Source of the DNA: an uncultured Thermomicrobia bacterium
Lineage (GTDB): Bacteria; Chloroflexota; Chloroflexia; Thermomicrobiales; JALYUS01
NCBI GenBank assembly: GCA_937968015.1
Contig: CALBSO010000085.1
Location: 1 to 64,000 of the forward strand
Direction: 5' to 3'
Length of the DNA stretch: 64,000 nucleotides
Positions 39,509-48,173 of the stretch are shown here, piece by piece; within the stretch, counting starts at the first letter, position 1; each line of letters begins with the position of its first letter. A model generated the notes under the pieces. It made no database searches. It was not told the origin of the DNA and saw only the letters and a program-made list of their open reading frames with translations. Made by a program: the position numbers and the translations under genes.

Positions 39509-41089
39509 ATGGTCATGACGCCCGGGACACGCGGAGGGTTTCCCGTCTCCCGTCCCGCGTGGCCGGCTCTGATGATCGTCGGCGCACTCATCCTCGCGTG
39601 CCTGCTGCTGACCCCAAAACTCATCGCGACCGCGCGATATGACGTCGCGATTCTCCGCTTTCCCTTCCAGGTGGATGATGCCGAGGGGGTTGTGATTGCC
39701 GAAGCGGGCCTGATCGTGCACGGCACGGATCCCTACGCGCACCAGCCATCTCCGGCCCATTATTTTTACGCGGGCCCCTATACGCCCGTCTATACGCTGC
39801 TCAACAGCGTCGCGATCGCCATCGTGGGGCCGACATTCAAGTTTGGCCGGACAGTCCAGTTGCTCGCCACCCTCTGCGTCGCGGGGTGGCTGGCGTGGAT
39901 GGTGCGGCGGGCCGCCAACGATTGGCGCGGCTGGATTGTCGGGGGGTGGGCGGCGGCACTCTTCCTCACGGCACATCTCGTCACGGTCTGGAGTGTCCGC
40001 GTCCGACCGGACATGACGGCGCTCGCGTTCAATGCGTTGGGAATTGTCCTGCTCCGCATGTGGCTCGACGCGGACATGCGCGAGCGATGGGGCACGAGCG
40101 CGTGGCCGCGTGGAGCGGCGTTGACGCGTTTGGCGTTCGGGGCAATGTGTTTCGCCCTTGGCTGGTGGACCAAGCAGACATTTGTCGCGCTGCCGCTGGC
40201 ATGCATGATTGTGATGACTCTCCAGCAGCCGAAGATTGGCGTGACGCTTCTTTCGCTCTCCACGGGGATGATCGCCCTTCCGTTTGCCGTACTGACATTG
40301 CTGACGGGCGGCGGCTTCGCGCAGAAGACGGTTGGCTATCAGGGGTCATGGGAGTGGGTCGCGTTCCGACGGCTCGCGCAACTATTCATAGAACGGTACG
40401 CATACCTGATCGTCGTCGCGGCGCTGTTCGCGGCCCTCCTCGTTGCGCGCGCCAAACGTCCGACCTTCTCCGTCTGCTGGTTCGGGCTGAGCGCCGTTGT
40501 CGCCCTCGGCGCGGGGACGAGTGGCGGAAATCACAATCACTTCGTCGAGTTTGTCGCCGCCGCTTCGCTCCTTATTGGTCAAGGGGTAGCGACACTTGTC
40601 ACAGTGGAAGGGCGCCCGCGCCGCATTGCTTGGGTATCGCCCGCGCTCGGCGCACTCCTTATACTCGCGATCACGGTCGCGGCGATCAATGAGCATGAGG
40701 GCGTCGCGGGTTGGTTGGCGCGCGAATATCGTGCGCCAACGGCGTCGGAGCGCATGGGGCTGGCGGAGGTGGCGTCGTTTATCGCGAATAGTCCCGGCCC
40801 GGTGTACAGTAACAACGTCGGTATCCTCGTCGTGACCGGACAGACGATCCGTGTCACCGACCCGTTCACGATGGCGGCGGAAGTGCGGCTCGGCCGATGG
40901 GATGATGCATTACTGGTTGCCGATGTGGAGGCGGGGACGTATCCGGTGATCGCGCTCAGTTACAATGACGTGGCGACGCTGGACCCGGACCTGCCGCCGA
41001 CTGATGCGACGCCGGGCCTGATCCGGGCGATCCAGATGCGCTACCGGCTGATCGAACGTAATGTCCTGTGGCTCTACGTACCGAAATAA
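39509..41089 (+). CDS. Multi-pass membrane protein, probable glycosyltransferase
   Basis: This 526-residue protein has roughly ten hydrophobic helices and an acidic first loop FPFQVDDAEGVVIAEAG, followed by GTDPYAHQPSPAHYFYAGPYTP (cited as two landmarks). That layout resembles GT39/GT87-type membrane glycosyltransferases. The ATG at 39509 is close behind the dehydrogenase stop. ATG at 39515 is an alternative. The longer frame from 39404 is unlikely. It sits among glycan genes in the same direction. Confidence 0.75.
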   Translation: MVMTPGTRGGFPVSRPAWPALMIVGALILACLLLTPKLIATARYDVAILRFPFQVDDAEGVVIAEAGLIVHGTDPYAHQPSPAHYFYAGPYTPVYTLLNSVAIAIVGPTFKFGRTVQLLATLCVAGWLAWMVRRAANDWRGWIVGGWAAALFLTAHLVTVWSVRVRPDMTALAFNALGIVLLRMWLDADMRERWGTSAWPRGAALTRLAFGAMCFALGWWTKQTFVALPLACMIVMTLQQPKIGVTLLSLSTGMIALPFAVLTLLTGGGFAQKTVGYQGSWEWVAFRRLAQLFIERYAYLIVVAALFAALLVARAKRPTFSVCWFGLSAVVALGAGTSGGNHNHFVEFVAAASLLIGQGVATLVTVEGRPRRIAWVSPALGALLILAITVAAINEHEGVAGWLAREYRAPTASERMGLAEVASFIANSPGPVYSNNVGILVVTGQTIRVTDPFTMAAEVRLGRWDDALLVADVEAGTYPVIALSYNDVATLDPDLPPTDATPGLIRAIQMRYRLIERNVLWLYVPK

Positions 41090-41104
41090 GTGGAGGAGCG
41101 GAAG

Positions 41105-41323
41105 ATGAGTGACGAACAACGCGGCGCGACGACCGAGGGCCCGGCCATTAGCCAGGAACTGCTGAACATCCTGGCCTGCCCGTGTAGCCATCATGCGCCA
41201 CTCCGCCTGGAGGGGCAGCGGCTGATCTGCACGGACGGCGCGTGCAGTCGCGTCTTCCGCATCGAGGACGGCATTCCGATCATGCTGCTCGATGAGGCCG
41301 AGGGTGACGGGCCGCCCGCATAG
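41105..41323 (+). CDS. Trm112-like small zinc protein (UPF0434)
   Basis: This 72-residue protein has the Trm112 family pattern: LLNILACPCSHHAPLRLEGQ, then CTDGACSRVF and ending in IEDGIPIMLLDEA. Four cysteines (two in ACPC, two in CTDGAC) probably bind zinc. Trm112-like proteins activate methyltransferases in eukaryotes and archaea. The bacterial ones often sit in glycan clusters with unknown role. GGAGG precedes the ATG. Confidence 0.85.
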   Translation: MSDEQRGATTEGPAISQELLNILACPCSHHAPLRLEGQRLICTDGACSRVFRIEDGIPIMLLDEAEGDGPPA

Positions 41324-41329
41324 GCAGGA

Positions 41330-42562
41330 TTGAGGCACGAGGACCGAGGACTGAGGACTGAGAGGCGTGTCCTGCATTTCGCGTTCCTGTATCCGCAGAT
41401 TAAGAAGTTGACGGGGGCGCAACGGCTCATCCTGCAGTTGGCTCGATACACGATTGCGGCCGGACATTGCGTGACGCTCGTTACGCACCGGCTCGGCAAC
41501 GAGGCGCGCGCTGTCATGCCCCTCGGTCTTGACGTGATCGAGACCGGTCGGCGCGTGGATTGGTTCTCGCACCATTATGCGGACGCCGCGCTGGAATACG
41601 CGTTCGGCCCACTCCTCATTCGACATATCCCGGAAGACGTGGACGCGCTGGTCTGTTTTGGGCCGCCGTCGTTGCCCGCGCTCTGGTGGGCGCGGCGGTG
41701 CGGCTGGGGTGCGCCACGGCGTCCGCTCCTCGCGTTTCTCTACGAGCCACCACGGTTCGTTGACCGAGATCGCGGAGACGTTGTCGCCGGCCTCGGGAAG
41801 ATTGGCCGCATTGTTCAGCCGCTATTCAGCGCATATGGCATGGTTGATCGCCGGTTCGCGCACGCGGCTGATGCGCTTCTGGCGAATGGATCGTACGGCG
41901 CGGCGCGACTGGCGGCAGGGTATCGTCGCGATGCGGTCGTTCTGCCACATGGCGTGGACTTTCCCGACGCGGACGAGTCATCGGTTGCGGCGATACGGGC
42001 GCGCTATCACCTTCCGGCGGATGCGCCGGTCATCCTCACGGTCAATCAACTGCATCCGCGAAAACGGATTGATCTCTTTATTCGTGCAGTGGCCGCGCTG
42101 CGTCAGGCGCACCCAACGATCATCGGATGCGTCGTCGGTCGTGGTGGAGACGAGACGCGTTTACGTGGCGAAGCCGCGCGGTGCGGTGTAGCGGATGCGA
42201 TTCGGTTTGCCGGGTTCGTCGCGGACGACGACCTGCCCACGATCTACCGAAGCGCGACAGCGTATCTGCATACGGGGCGCGATGAGACCTTCGGCTTATC
42301 CGTCCTCGAAGCGGCATGGAGCGGTCTCCCTGTTGTCACGGTGGACGAGGGAGGACCGCCCGGCATCGTCGGGGAAAACGGCTGGATCGTTCCCACCGAT
42401 GTGGCCCGGATCGTGGCCGCGCTGGATGCTGTTCTGGCGAATCCATCCGCCGCAAAGGAGCGCGCCGCCCGTGCGCAGGCGGACGTGCGTGCGCGGTTCC
42501 GCTGGGAAGCGGGAGCGCATGCCCTCATTGAGACGGTGGAAGGATTACGCGGCGGCTCTTGA
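41330..42562 (+). CDS. Family 4 glycosyltransferase
   Basis: This roughly 410-residue GT-B protein has FAFLYPQIKKLTGAQRLILQLA near its start and a C-terminal donor site with ILTVNQLHPRKRIDLFIRAV, GFVADDDLPTIYRSATAYLHTG and ETFGLSVLEAAWSGLPVV (three landmarks). The E-x7-E motif is ETFGLSVLE. The first 13 codons lie in an AGGACTG heptamer repeat and read as a charged, unconserved tail. The TTG at 41330 is the only usual start codon in frame before the conserved part. It may modify the same glycan as the genes before it. Confidence 0.85.
   Translation: MRHEDRGLRTERRVLHFAFLYPQIKKLTGAQRLILQLARYTIAAGHCVTLVTHRLGNEARAVMPLGLDVIETGRRVDWFSHHYADAALEYAFGPLLIRHIPEDVDALVCFGPPSLPALWWARRCGWGAPRRPLLAFLYEPPRFVDRDRGDVVAGLGKIGRIVQPLFSAYGMVDRRFAHAADALLANGSYGAARLAAGYRRDAVVLPHGVDFPDADESSVAAIRARYHLPADAPVILTVNQLHPRKRIDLFIRAVAALRQAHPTIIGCVVGRGGDETRLRGEAARCGVADAIRFAGFVADDDLPTIYRSATAYLHTGRDETFGLSVLEAAWSGLPVVTVDEGGPPGIVGENGWIVPTDVARIVAALDAVLANPSAAKERAARAQADVRARFRWEAGAHALIETVEGLRGGS
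41333..41360. repeat. Tandem heptamer AGGACTG-type, four copies
   Basis: AGGCACG, AGGACCG, AGGACTG and AGGACTG follow one another, and they form the first codons of the glycosyltransferase. The same unit recurs at 59666-59693 and near 60792-60831. Confidence 0.88.
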
Positions 42563-42587
42563 CGCCCAATGGCCCCTTTGGTAGTAT
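42559..42587 (+). promoter_or_regulatory. Promoter for the two tRNA genes
   Basis: TTGACG (42559-42564) and TAGTAT (42582-42587) are 17 bases apart. The -35 overlaps the stop of the glycosyltransferase. The predicted start is about 18 bases before tRNA-Leu. Confidence 0.7.
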
Positions 42588-42611
42588 CAACACGGTGAGG
42601 GAACGCCAGCC

Positions 42612-42696
42612 GGGGGAGTGTCGGAACTGGCAGACGAGCATGACTTAGGATCATGTGCCGCAAGGCGTGAGAGTTCGAGTCTCTCCTTCCCCACCA
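42612..42696 (+). tRNA. tRNA-Leu (anticodon UAG)
   Basis: The sequence folds as a class II tRNA. The acceptor GGGGGAG pairs with CTTCCCC, the anticodon stem CATGA/TCATG holds the loop CTTAGGA, and GCC-GCAA-GGC forms the long variable arm. The T arm contains GTTCGAGTC. CCA is encoded at 42694-42696. It reads CUN leucine codons. Confidence 0.96.
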
Positions 42697-42718
42697 GTCA
42701 GTCTGATTTGCGTAGTGA

Positions 42719-42793
42719 GCGGAAGTGGCTCAGTGGTAGAGCATCTCCTTGCCAAGGAGAAGGTCGCGAGTTCGAATCTCGTCTTCCGCTCCA
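42719..42793 (+). tRNA. tRNA-Gly (anticodon GCC)
   Basis: The acceptor GCGGAAG pairs with CTTCCGC and CCA is encoded at the end. The anticodon stem TCTCC/GGAGA holds TTGCCAA. The D arm shows GTGGCTCAGTGGTAGAGC and the T loop GTTCGAATC. It decodes GGC and GGU. The MFS reading frame runs through both tRNA genes, so the true MFS start lies beyond them. Confidence 0.97.
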
Positions 42794-42842
42794 TTTTTAT
42801 GCCCGAAAACGGTGCGGATACCATTCCCGAGGGAGTCGGTGT

Positions 42843-44093
42843 GTGGAACCACAACAATCGCCCGTGCCGCCTCGCGCACGCTCCCTGTGGCGCAACCACG
42901 ATTACGCCATCCTTTGGAGCGGTCAAACTGTCTCATCCATCGGCACCGGCGTCTCCAATCTCGCCTTCCCACTCCTCGTCCTCGCCCTCACCCATTCGCC
43001 AACGCAAGCGGGCATCACCGCAGCCGTCCGCGCGCTCCCGTACATCTTCTTCAGCCTGCCCGCTGGCGCGCTCGTCGACCGCTGGAACCGCAAATGGACG
43101 ATGATTCTCTGCGACATGGGGCGCGCCATCGCGCTTGGCAGCATCCCAATCGCCTACGCCGTCGGCGTTCTGACCATCACACAACTCTATGCCGTCTCCT
43201 TTCTCGAGGGGACGCTCTTCGTCTTCTTCAGTCTTGCGGAAACCGCCGCCCTTCCCCAGATCGTGCCGAAAATCCAACTTCCCGACGCGACGGCGGCCAA
43301 TAACGCCGCATACGGCGTGACCGCCCTTGTTGGCCCCTCACTGGGCGGGACGCTCTATGCCGCCGGGCGGATTGTTCCCTTCATCGCGGATGCGGTCTCC
43401 TATGCCTGTTCGGTCGTCTCGCTCTTCTTTATCCATGTGCGCTTCCAGGAGGAGCGACCGGCTGCCCGTCGCGGGCTGCGGCGCGAGATCACAGAGGGGT
43501 TGCATTGGCTCTGGCGCAACCCGCTCGTGCGGTACATGGCTTTCCTGACTGCAGGGCTGCGCGTCGGCAGCGGCATCCCGCTCATCGCCATCATCCTGGC
43601 ACAACATGATGGGGCGTCGTCGGCCGCGATTGGCCTCATCTTTGGCGTGAGTGGCGTGGGCGCCATTCTCGGCGCGGTACTCTCGCCATTCGTGCAGCGG
43701 CGGTTTACCTTCAGTAAGGCAATCTCCGGTATCTGCTGGTCATTTGCCGCGACGTTCCTGCTCTTCTTGGCAGCGCACGGCCTCGTCGCGCTGACCGTCG
43801 TGCTGTTCCTCATTGAGCTCGTCTCACCCGCGTACGATACTGTCCAGTTCAGCTATCGCCTTGCCCTCATCCCCGATATCCTCCAGGGGAGGGTGAACAG
43901 CGTCTTCCGCATGATTGCCACGAGCATCCAGCCGTTGGCGCTCGCGCTCACCGGTTGGCTCCTGGAGCATACCGGAAGCATGGCGACGATCCTCACCCTG
44001 GGTGGCTGGTTCGTGCTGCTCTCCATTATCACGACGCTCAATCCCGATATCCGTTCGGCGCGTCCCCTTGCCGAAATGCAACCCGCGAGATGA
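42843..44093 (+). CDS. MFS transporter, enterobactin-exporter-like
   Basis: This 416-residue major-facilitator protein has about twelve hydrophobic segments. HDYAILWSGQTVSSIGTGV is a typical first helix of the MFS_3 (EntS-like) group. LPAGALVDRWNRKWTMI is the loop 2-3 motif A region. The GTG at 42843 was chosen because GGGAG is 8 bases upstream and all codons before it fall in the tRNA genes. The substrate is unknown. A hairpin follows the gene. Confidence 0.87.
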   Translation: MEPQQSPVPPRARSLWRNHDYAILWSGQTVSSIGTGVSNLAFPLLVLALTHSPTQAGITAAVRALPYIFFSLPAGALVDRWNRKWTMILCDMGRAIALGSIPIAYAVGVLTITQLYAVSFLEGTLFVFFSLAETAALPQIVPKIQLPDATAANNAAYGVTALVGPSLGGTLYAAGRIVPFIADAVSYACSVVSLFFIHVRFQEERPAARRGLRREITEGLHWLWRNPLVRYMAFLTAGLRVGSGIPLIAIILAQHDGASSAAIGLIFGVSGVGAILGAVLSPFVQRRFTFSKAISGICWSFAATFLLFLAAHGLVALTVVLFLIELVSPAYDTVQFSYRLALIPDILQGRVNSVFRMIATSIQPLALALTGWLLEHTGSMATILTLGGWFVLLSIITTLNPDIRSARPLAEMQPAR

Positions 44094-44122
44094 GCAAGAG
44101 ACTGAGCAAGCGGCGGATATGG

Positions 44123-44152
44123 GGGCCGTCATTTCACGTGGAATGACGGCCC
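44123..44152 (+). terminator. Hairpin after the MFS gene
   Basis: GGGCCGTCATT and its exact complement enclose an 8-base loop, 30 bases after the MFS stop. The bases after it are T-rich but not a pure run. Confidence 0.65.
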
Positions 44153-44229
44153 GTGTTGTGCTGTTATATCTTGCGTAACACGTTCCGTTCCGCGACCCGT
44201 TGGGGCGCGTCTTTCGATAAGGAGCATCC

Positions 44230-44697
44230 ATGGCAGAACGACCACCGATGAGCCGTGAGGATTTCATGGCTTTTATCCTCGATCACCGCGAGAAGCCGCG
44301 CAACAACCACCCGATGGACGACCCGACCGTGGAAGCGACGGGCGGGAATCCCGGCTGCGGCGACATCGTGACCGTCTACCTCAAGGTTGGCGACGACGAG
44401 CGGATCGAGGACATTTCCTTCGTCGGCGAGGGTTGCACGATCAGCCAGGCAGGCGCGTCCTTCATGACCAGCCGCCTGAAGGGGAAGGCGCTCTCCGAGG
44501 TCGAGGAAATGGGCTACGACATCATCATGGATACCTTCGGCCGCGACGTGATGGCGACCCGGCCCCGTTGCGCCACACTCGGGCTGGGGACAATCAAGTC
44601 TGCCGTGAAGAAATATCGCGATGAGGCGACAAAACGGTCGCTCAGGACCGCCATGGATGGTGACGAAACGCGTGACGACGCGGCGCATTTATCTTGA
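44230..44697 (+). CDS. Iron-sulfur cluster scaffold, SufU/IscU-type
   Basis: This 155-residue protein has the three cysteines of the NifU N-terminal domain in GNPGCGDIV, GEGCTISQAG and RPRCATLG. It assembles or relays iron-sulfur clusters. AAGGAG precedes the ATG. No cysteine desulfurase gene is nearby. The rhodanese gene downstream may provide sulfur chemistry, but it has its own promoters. Iron-sulfur proteins such as CoxS would be possible clients. Confidence 0.9.
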   Translation: MAERPPMSREDFMAFILDHREKPRNNHPMDDPTVEATGGNPGCGDIVTVYLKVGDDERIEDISFVGEGCTISQAGASFMTSRLKGKALSEVEEMGYDIIMDTFGRDVMATRPRCATLGLGTIKSAVKKYRDEATKRSLRTAMDGDETRDDAAHLS

Positions 44698-44722
44698 CGT
44701 TGACGTGATTCGGTATTATGCT
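44694..44722 (+). promoter_or_regulatory. First promoter for the rhodanese gene
   Basis: TTGACG (44694-44699) and TATGCT (44717-44722) are 17 bases apart. The -35 overlaps the stop codon of the scaffold gene. Confidence 0.55.
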
Positions 44723-44729
44723 ACGTTTT

Positions 44730-44748
44730 GGTTGCAAAAGTGGCAACC
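44730..44748. promoter_or_regulatory. Inverted repeat between two promoters (operator candidate)
   Basis: GGTTGC and GCAACC are separated by 7 bases. The element sits between the -10 of the first promoter and the -35 of the second, a position where a repressor could affect both. Confidence 0.35.
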
Positions 44749-44751
44749 GGG

Positions 44752-44780
44752 TTGACGAAGCAGAAGAGATGACGTATCCT
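44752..44780 (+). promoter_or_regulatory. Second promoter for the rhodanese gene
   Basis: TTGACG (44752-44757) and TATCCT (44775-44780) are 17 bases apart, about 65 bases before the start codon. Confidence 0.6.
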
Positions 44781-44844
44781 CTCGGTTGTTGAGTTTATTG
44801 CGTAATTTCGTCAACTTTCCGCGAATGACGTAAGGAGACGGTAG

Positions 44845-45714
44845 ATGGTAGCCACGACTCCCGCGACGGACGTCCTCGTTTCGACAGATTGGGTAGCGAA
44901 CCACCTCAATGACCCGAGCATCCGCCTCGTTGAGAGTGACGAGGATATTCTCCTCTATGAGATCGGGCATATCCCCGGTGCGGTGAAGATTGACTGGACG
45001 GCGGACCTCCAGGACGCGCTCGTGCGGGACTTCATTGGCCCGGAGCAGTTCGCGCAGTTGATGAGCCGTAACGGGATCGCGAATGACACGACCGTTGTCT
45101 TTTACGGCGACAAAAACAACTGGTGGGCAGCGTACGCGTACTGGTTCTTCAAGCTGAACGGCCACGCGAACCTGAAGATCATGGATGGCGGCCGCGCGAA
45201 GTGGGAAGCCGAAGGGCGCGAATACACGCGTGACACGCCGAACTACCCCGCGACGCGGTACACACCGGGCACGTATCACCAGGAATACCGCGCCTTGCGC
45301 GATGAGGTGCTCGCGTTCATCGGCTATGCCAATGGTGGGCACGGCCAGCATCCTCATGGGCCGCTCGTGGATGTGCGCTCGCCGCAGGAGTTTTCCGGTG
45401 AGTTGACGCACATGCCGGCCTATCCGCAGGAGGGTGCGCTACGCGGCGGGCACATCCCCGGTGCGAAGAACATCCCGTGGGCGAAGGCGGTCGCGGAGGA
45501 TGGCACCTTCAAGCCGCTCCCCGAACTGCGAGCATTGTATGAAGGGCAGGGGATCACGCCGGACAAGGACGTCATTGCCTACTGCCGCATCGGCGAGCGG
45601 TCGAGTCATACCTGGTTCGTGCTCCATGAACTGCTCGGGTATAAGAACGTCCGCAACTATGACGGCTCGTGGACGGAATGGGGCAATGTTGTCCGCGTCC
45701 CGATCGAGAAGTAA
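44845..45714 (+). CDS. Thiosulfate/3-mercaptopyruvate sulfurtransferase (two rhodanese domains)
   Basis: This 289-residue protein has an inactive-type N-terminal rhodanese domain (IPGAVKIDWTADLQD) and an active C-terminal one. The catalytic loop reads YCRIGERSSH, matching the thiosulfate sulfurtransferase CRxGxR pattern. It transfers sulfane sulfur from thiosulfate or a related donor to cyanide or thiols. AAGGAG is upstream of the ATG. Two promoters and an inverted repeat suggest regulated expression. An 8-bp hairpin follows it. Confidence 0.93.
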   Translation: MVATTPATDVLVSTDWVANHLNDPSIRLVESDEDILLYEIGHIPGAVKIDWTADLQDALVRDFIGPEQFAQLMSRNGIANDTTVVFYGDKNNWWAAYAYWFFKLNGHANLKIMDGGRAKWEAEGREYTRDTPNYPATRYTPGTYHQEYRALRDEVLAFIGYANGGHGQHPHGPLVDVRSPQEFSGELTHMPAYPQEGALRGGHIPGAKNIPWAKAVAEDGTFKPLPELRALYEGQGITPDKDVIAYCRIGERSSHTWFVLHELLGYKNVRNYDGSWTEWGNVVRVPIEK

Positions 45715-45740
45715 GCCCGGTCCAATGCAATGAGCCAGTC

Positions 45741-45771
45741 GAACGGCGCGGGCGGCGATGCCCCGCCGTTC
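45741..45771 (+). terminator. Hairpin after the rhodanese gene
   Basis: GAACGGCG (45741-45748) pairs with CGCCGTTC (45764-45771), with a further GGGC/GCCC pairing inside. There is no T-run after it. Confidence 0.45.
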
Positions 45772-45789
45772 GTGTGTCCCGGGGGTGAC

Positions 45790-45819
45790 TTGCGATCAGC
45801 CATCACGCCGCGCTATCAT
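45790..45819 (+). promoter_or_regulatory. Promoter for tig-clpP-clpX
   Basis: TTGCGA (45790-45795) and TATCAT (45814-45819) are 18 bases apart, about 70 bases before trigger factor. No heat-shock (CIRCE) inverted repeat was seen. Confidence 0.5.
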
Positions 45820-45890
45820 CGGCGGCGCGGTGGCATGAGACCACTGAATGTTTGTTGATGCCACCGTTCAGCCGAGAGAAGGGAACGATT

Positions 45891-47426
45891 GTGAAAGTCA
45901 CTGCCGAGCGGCTCCCGGAAAGCCAGGTCCGGCTCGAAATTATCTCCGATGAGGAGGAGTTCGCTACCGCGATAGATCGGGCAACGAAGCGCCTCGCGCA
46001 GCGCGTCACCGTGCCCGGTTTCCGCCGTGGTAAAGCGCCGCGCACCCTCGTCGTACGGCATGTTGGCCATGCGATGATTGTGGACGAGGCGAACAATACG
46101 CTGATGGACGACCTCTACCGGCAGGCGCTCGAACAGGAAGACCTCACGCCCGTCACGCGCCCGTCCGTTGAGGTGCTCGCGGAGGAACCACTCTCGTTCC
46201 GTGTCGAAGTGGAGATCGCACCGACCGCCGATGTCACCGGATACGAGAGTGTCCGCGTCGAACCGGAGCACATCTCCGTTACCGATGAGGAGGTGGATGA
46301 GTACATCGAGCGCCTGCGGGAAGACAATAGCCCGTGGGTTGACCCGCCGACGCCGCGCCCGGTGGAGGAAGGCGATGAAGTCGTCGTGGACATCGCGGCC
46401 TTCGAAGGCGACGAGCCGTTCGATGAGCCGACGACGGGCGCGACCTTCGTGCTTGGCCGGGACAACCTCTTGCCGCAGATCCGCGAGGTGATCGTCGGCG
46501 CGACCGTCGGCGAGCCGGTCGAAAAGATGGTGACATTCCCGGAGGCCAATGCCGAGGGGGACGAGCGACCGATCCCGGAGACGCTGCTGGGCAAATCGCT
46601 CACCTATCGGATGACGGTGCAGAGCGCGAAGGAGCGTGAACTCCTGCCGCTCGATGATGAACTGGCCGCCTCGCTCGGTGGGCGCGCAATGACGCTGGCG
46701 GAATTGCGCGCCGAGGTCCGTAGCAATCTGCTGCGGCAGAAAGAGATGCAGGCGCGTAATCTCCTCGTCACAAGCATCATGGAGAAACTGCGGGACGACG
46801 TCGCGAAGGTGGAAGTCGGGCCTGCCCTGATTGACCAGCATACCCGCGAGGACGCGATGCAGCAGTTGCAGCAGATCGGTGGGATGGGCATAGATATCAA
46901 CGAACTGTTCGGCAAGAATACCGACGCCGTGAACAACTTCCTCGATCGCATTCGCCCCGAGTCCGAACGCCGCTTACTGAATACGCTCATCCTGCGAGAG
47001 ATTGCCAAGCACGAGAACCTCGATGTGTCGTCGGAAGAGGTGCATGAAGAGGTCCACCGCCTCGGCATGGCGCACAGCGTCCTCGATGACGAGCGCACCG
47101 TCGAATTGATTCAAGAAGACCTGCGGGAGCGCAAGTTGCTCGACCGCGTGATCGCGATTGCGACCGAGGGCAAGGGGATCATTGATGATTCCCCGGAGAG
47201 CGCGTACATCCTTCCCGCGAGTGAGGATGCTGACACGGAAGTCGGCGCGCGCGTGGCGGAGCCGGCCGCAACGGTCGCCGCGGCAGTCTCCGGAGCCGCC
47301 GACGCGGAAATCGCGCCCGGTGACGATGCCACAGAGGCGGAGAATGCTGATACAATGGTCGGGGATGGGCAACCACCCGTGACCGACGCGCCAGCCAACG
47401 CCAGTGAAACGCTGAAACCCGCGTAA
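45891..47426 (+). CDS. tig: Trigger factor (ribosome-associated chaperone)
   Basis: This 511-residue chaperone meets nascent chains at the ribosome exit. The N-terminal ribosome-binding signature is GFRRGKAPR. An FKBP-like domain follows, roughly residues 145-235 (EEGDEVVVDIAAF, FVLGRDNLLPQI). The helical C-domain comes next. The last 80 residues are Ala/Glu/Asp-rich and probably disordered, a longer tail than in E. coli. The GTG at 45891 has AAGGGAA upstream and gives the usual VKVTAERLPES start. It leads the chaperone-protease run with clpP and clpX. Confidence 0.93.
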   Translation: MKVTAERLPESQVRLEIISDEEEFATAIDRATKRLAQRVTVPGFRRGKAPRTLVVRHVGHAMIVDEANNTLMDDLYRQALEQEDLTPVTRPSVEVLAEEPLSFRVEVEIAPTADVTGYESVRVEPEHISVTDEEVDEYIERLREDNSPWVDPPTPRPVEEGDEVVVDIAAFEGDEPFDEPTTGATFVLGRDNLLPQIREVIVGATVGEPVEKMVTFPEANAEGDERPIPETLLGKSLTYRMTVQSAKERELLPLDDELAASLGGRAMTLAELRAEVRSNLLRQKEMQARNLLVTSIMEKLRDDVAKVEVGPALIDQHTREDAMQQLQQIGGMGIDINELFGKNTDAVNNFLDRIRPESERRLLNTLILREIAKHENLDVSSEEVHEEVHRLGMAHSVLDDERTVELIQEDLRERKLLDRVIAIATEGKGIIDDSPESAYILPASEDADTEVGARVAEPAATVAAAVSGAADAEIAPGDDATEAENADTMVGDGQPPVTDAPANASETLKPA

Positions 47427-47471
47427 CATTGGCTGTGCCCGTCCCGTTATACCGATTGGAAGGAACCGGAG

Positions 47472-48104
47472 ATGCAATCAGGACTTGAGGTGAACAACAT
47501 TATCCCGGCCGTCGTCGAGAGTACGAATCGCGGCGAGCGCTCGTGGGATATTTATTCCCGCCTGCTGCGCGACCGTATCGTTTTCGTTGGCACGCCGATT
47601 GACGCGCAAGTGGCGAACGTTTTTATCGCGCAGTTGCTCTTTCTCGAATATGAAGACCCTGAGCGCGAAATTAAGGTATACATCAATAGCCCTGGTGGCG
47701 AAGTCTACGCCGGCCTCGCGATGTATGACACAATGCAGATGATTCGCTCCGATGTCTCGACGACCTGTATGGGCATGGCGGCGAGCATGGGTGCGGTGCT
47801 TCTCTGTGCCGGTCAGCAGGGGAAGCGGTACGCATTGCCGAACTCCCGTGTCCTCATCCATCAGGGATCGGGCGGATTTCGGGGCAATGTGCCGGACATT
47901 GACATCGCCGCGCGGGAGACGATCAATGTCGTTACCCGCCTTGTCGAAATTATGGCGAACCATAGCAGCCAGCCATTCGACAAGGTGAAGCGCGATACTG
48001 AACGCGATTACTACATGGGCGCTGAAGAGGCGAAAGATTACGGACTGATAGATGAAATCCTCATGCCGCAGCCGAAGAAGGTCGCGGGGGCGTTAGTCGC
48101 GTAG
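47472..48104 (+). CDS. clpP: ATP-dependent Clp protease proteolytic subunit
   Basis: This 210-residue serine protease has a full catalytic triad: Ser105 in GMAASMGA, His130 in VLIHQG and Asp175 in KRDTERD. The usual HQPxGG loop reads HQGSGG here. VYINSPGGEVYAGLAMYD is the oxyanion-site region. It forms the barrel used by ClpX or ClpA, and ClpX is encoded 70 bases later. Confidence 0.97.
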   Translation: MQSGLEVNNIIPAVVESTNRGERSWDIYSRLLRDRIVFVGTPIDAQVANVFIAQLLFLEYEDPEREIKVYINSPGGEVYAGLAMYDTMQMIRSDVSTTCMGMAASMGAVLLCAGQQGKRYALPNSRVLIHQGSGGFRGNVPDIDIAARETINVVTRLVEIMANHSSQPFDKVKRDTERDYYMGAEEAKDYGLIDEILMPQPKKVAGALVA

Positions 48105-48173
48105 CGCGCCCGATGGGTGCGTCCAGTACCGTGGCGCGGTGGCGCATGCGGGCGGAATGAGGAGTTTTGGGGG

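Noticed and set aside
42618..42842. N-terminal extension of the MFS gene through the two tRNA genes
   Set aside because: The tRNA structures are complete, so translation must start after them. GTG at 42843 has a ribosome-binding site.
45816..46841. 341-codon minus-strand frame over tig
   Set aside because: It is antisense to trigger factor and has no recognisable family.
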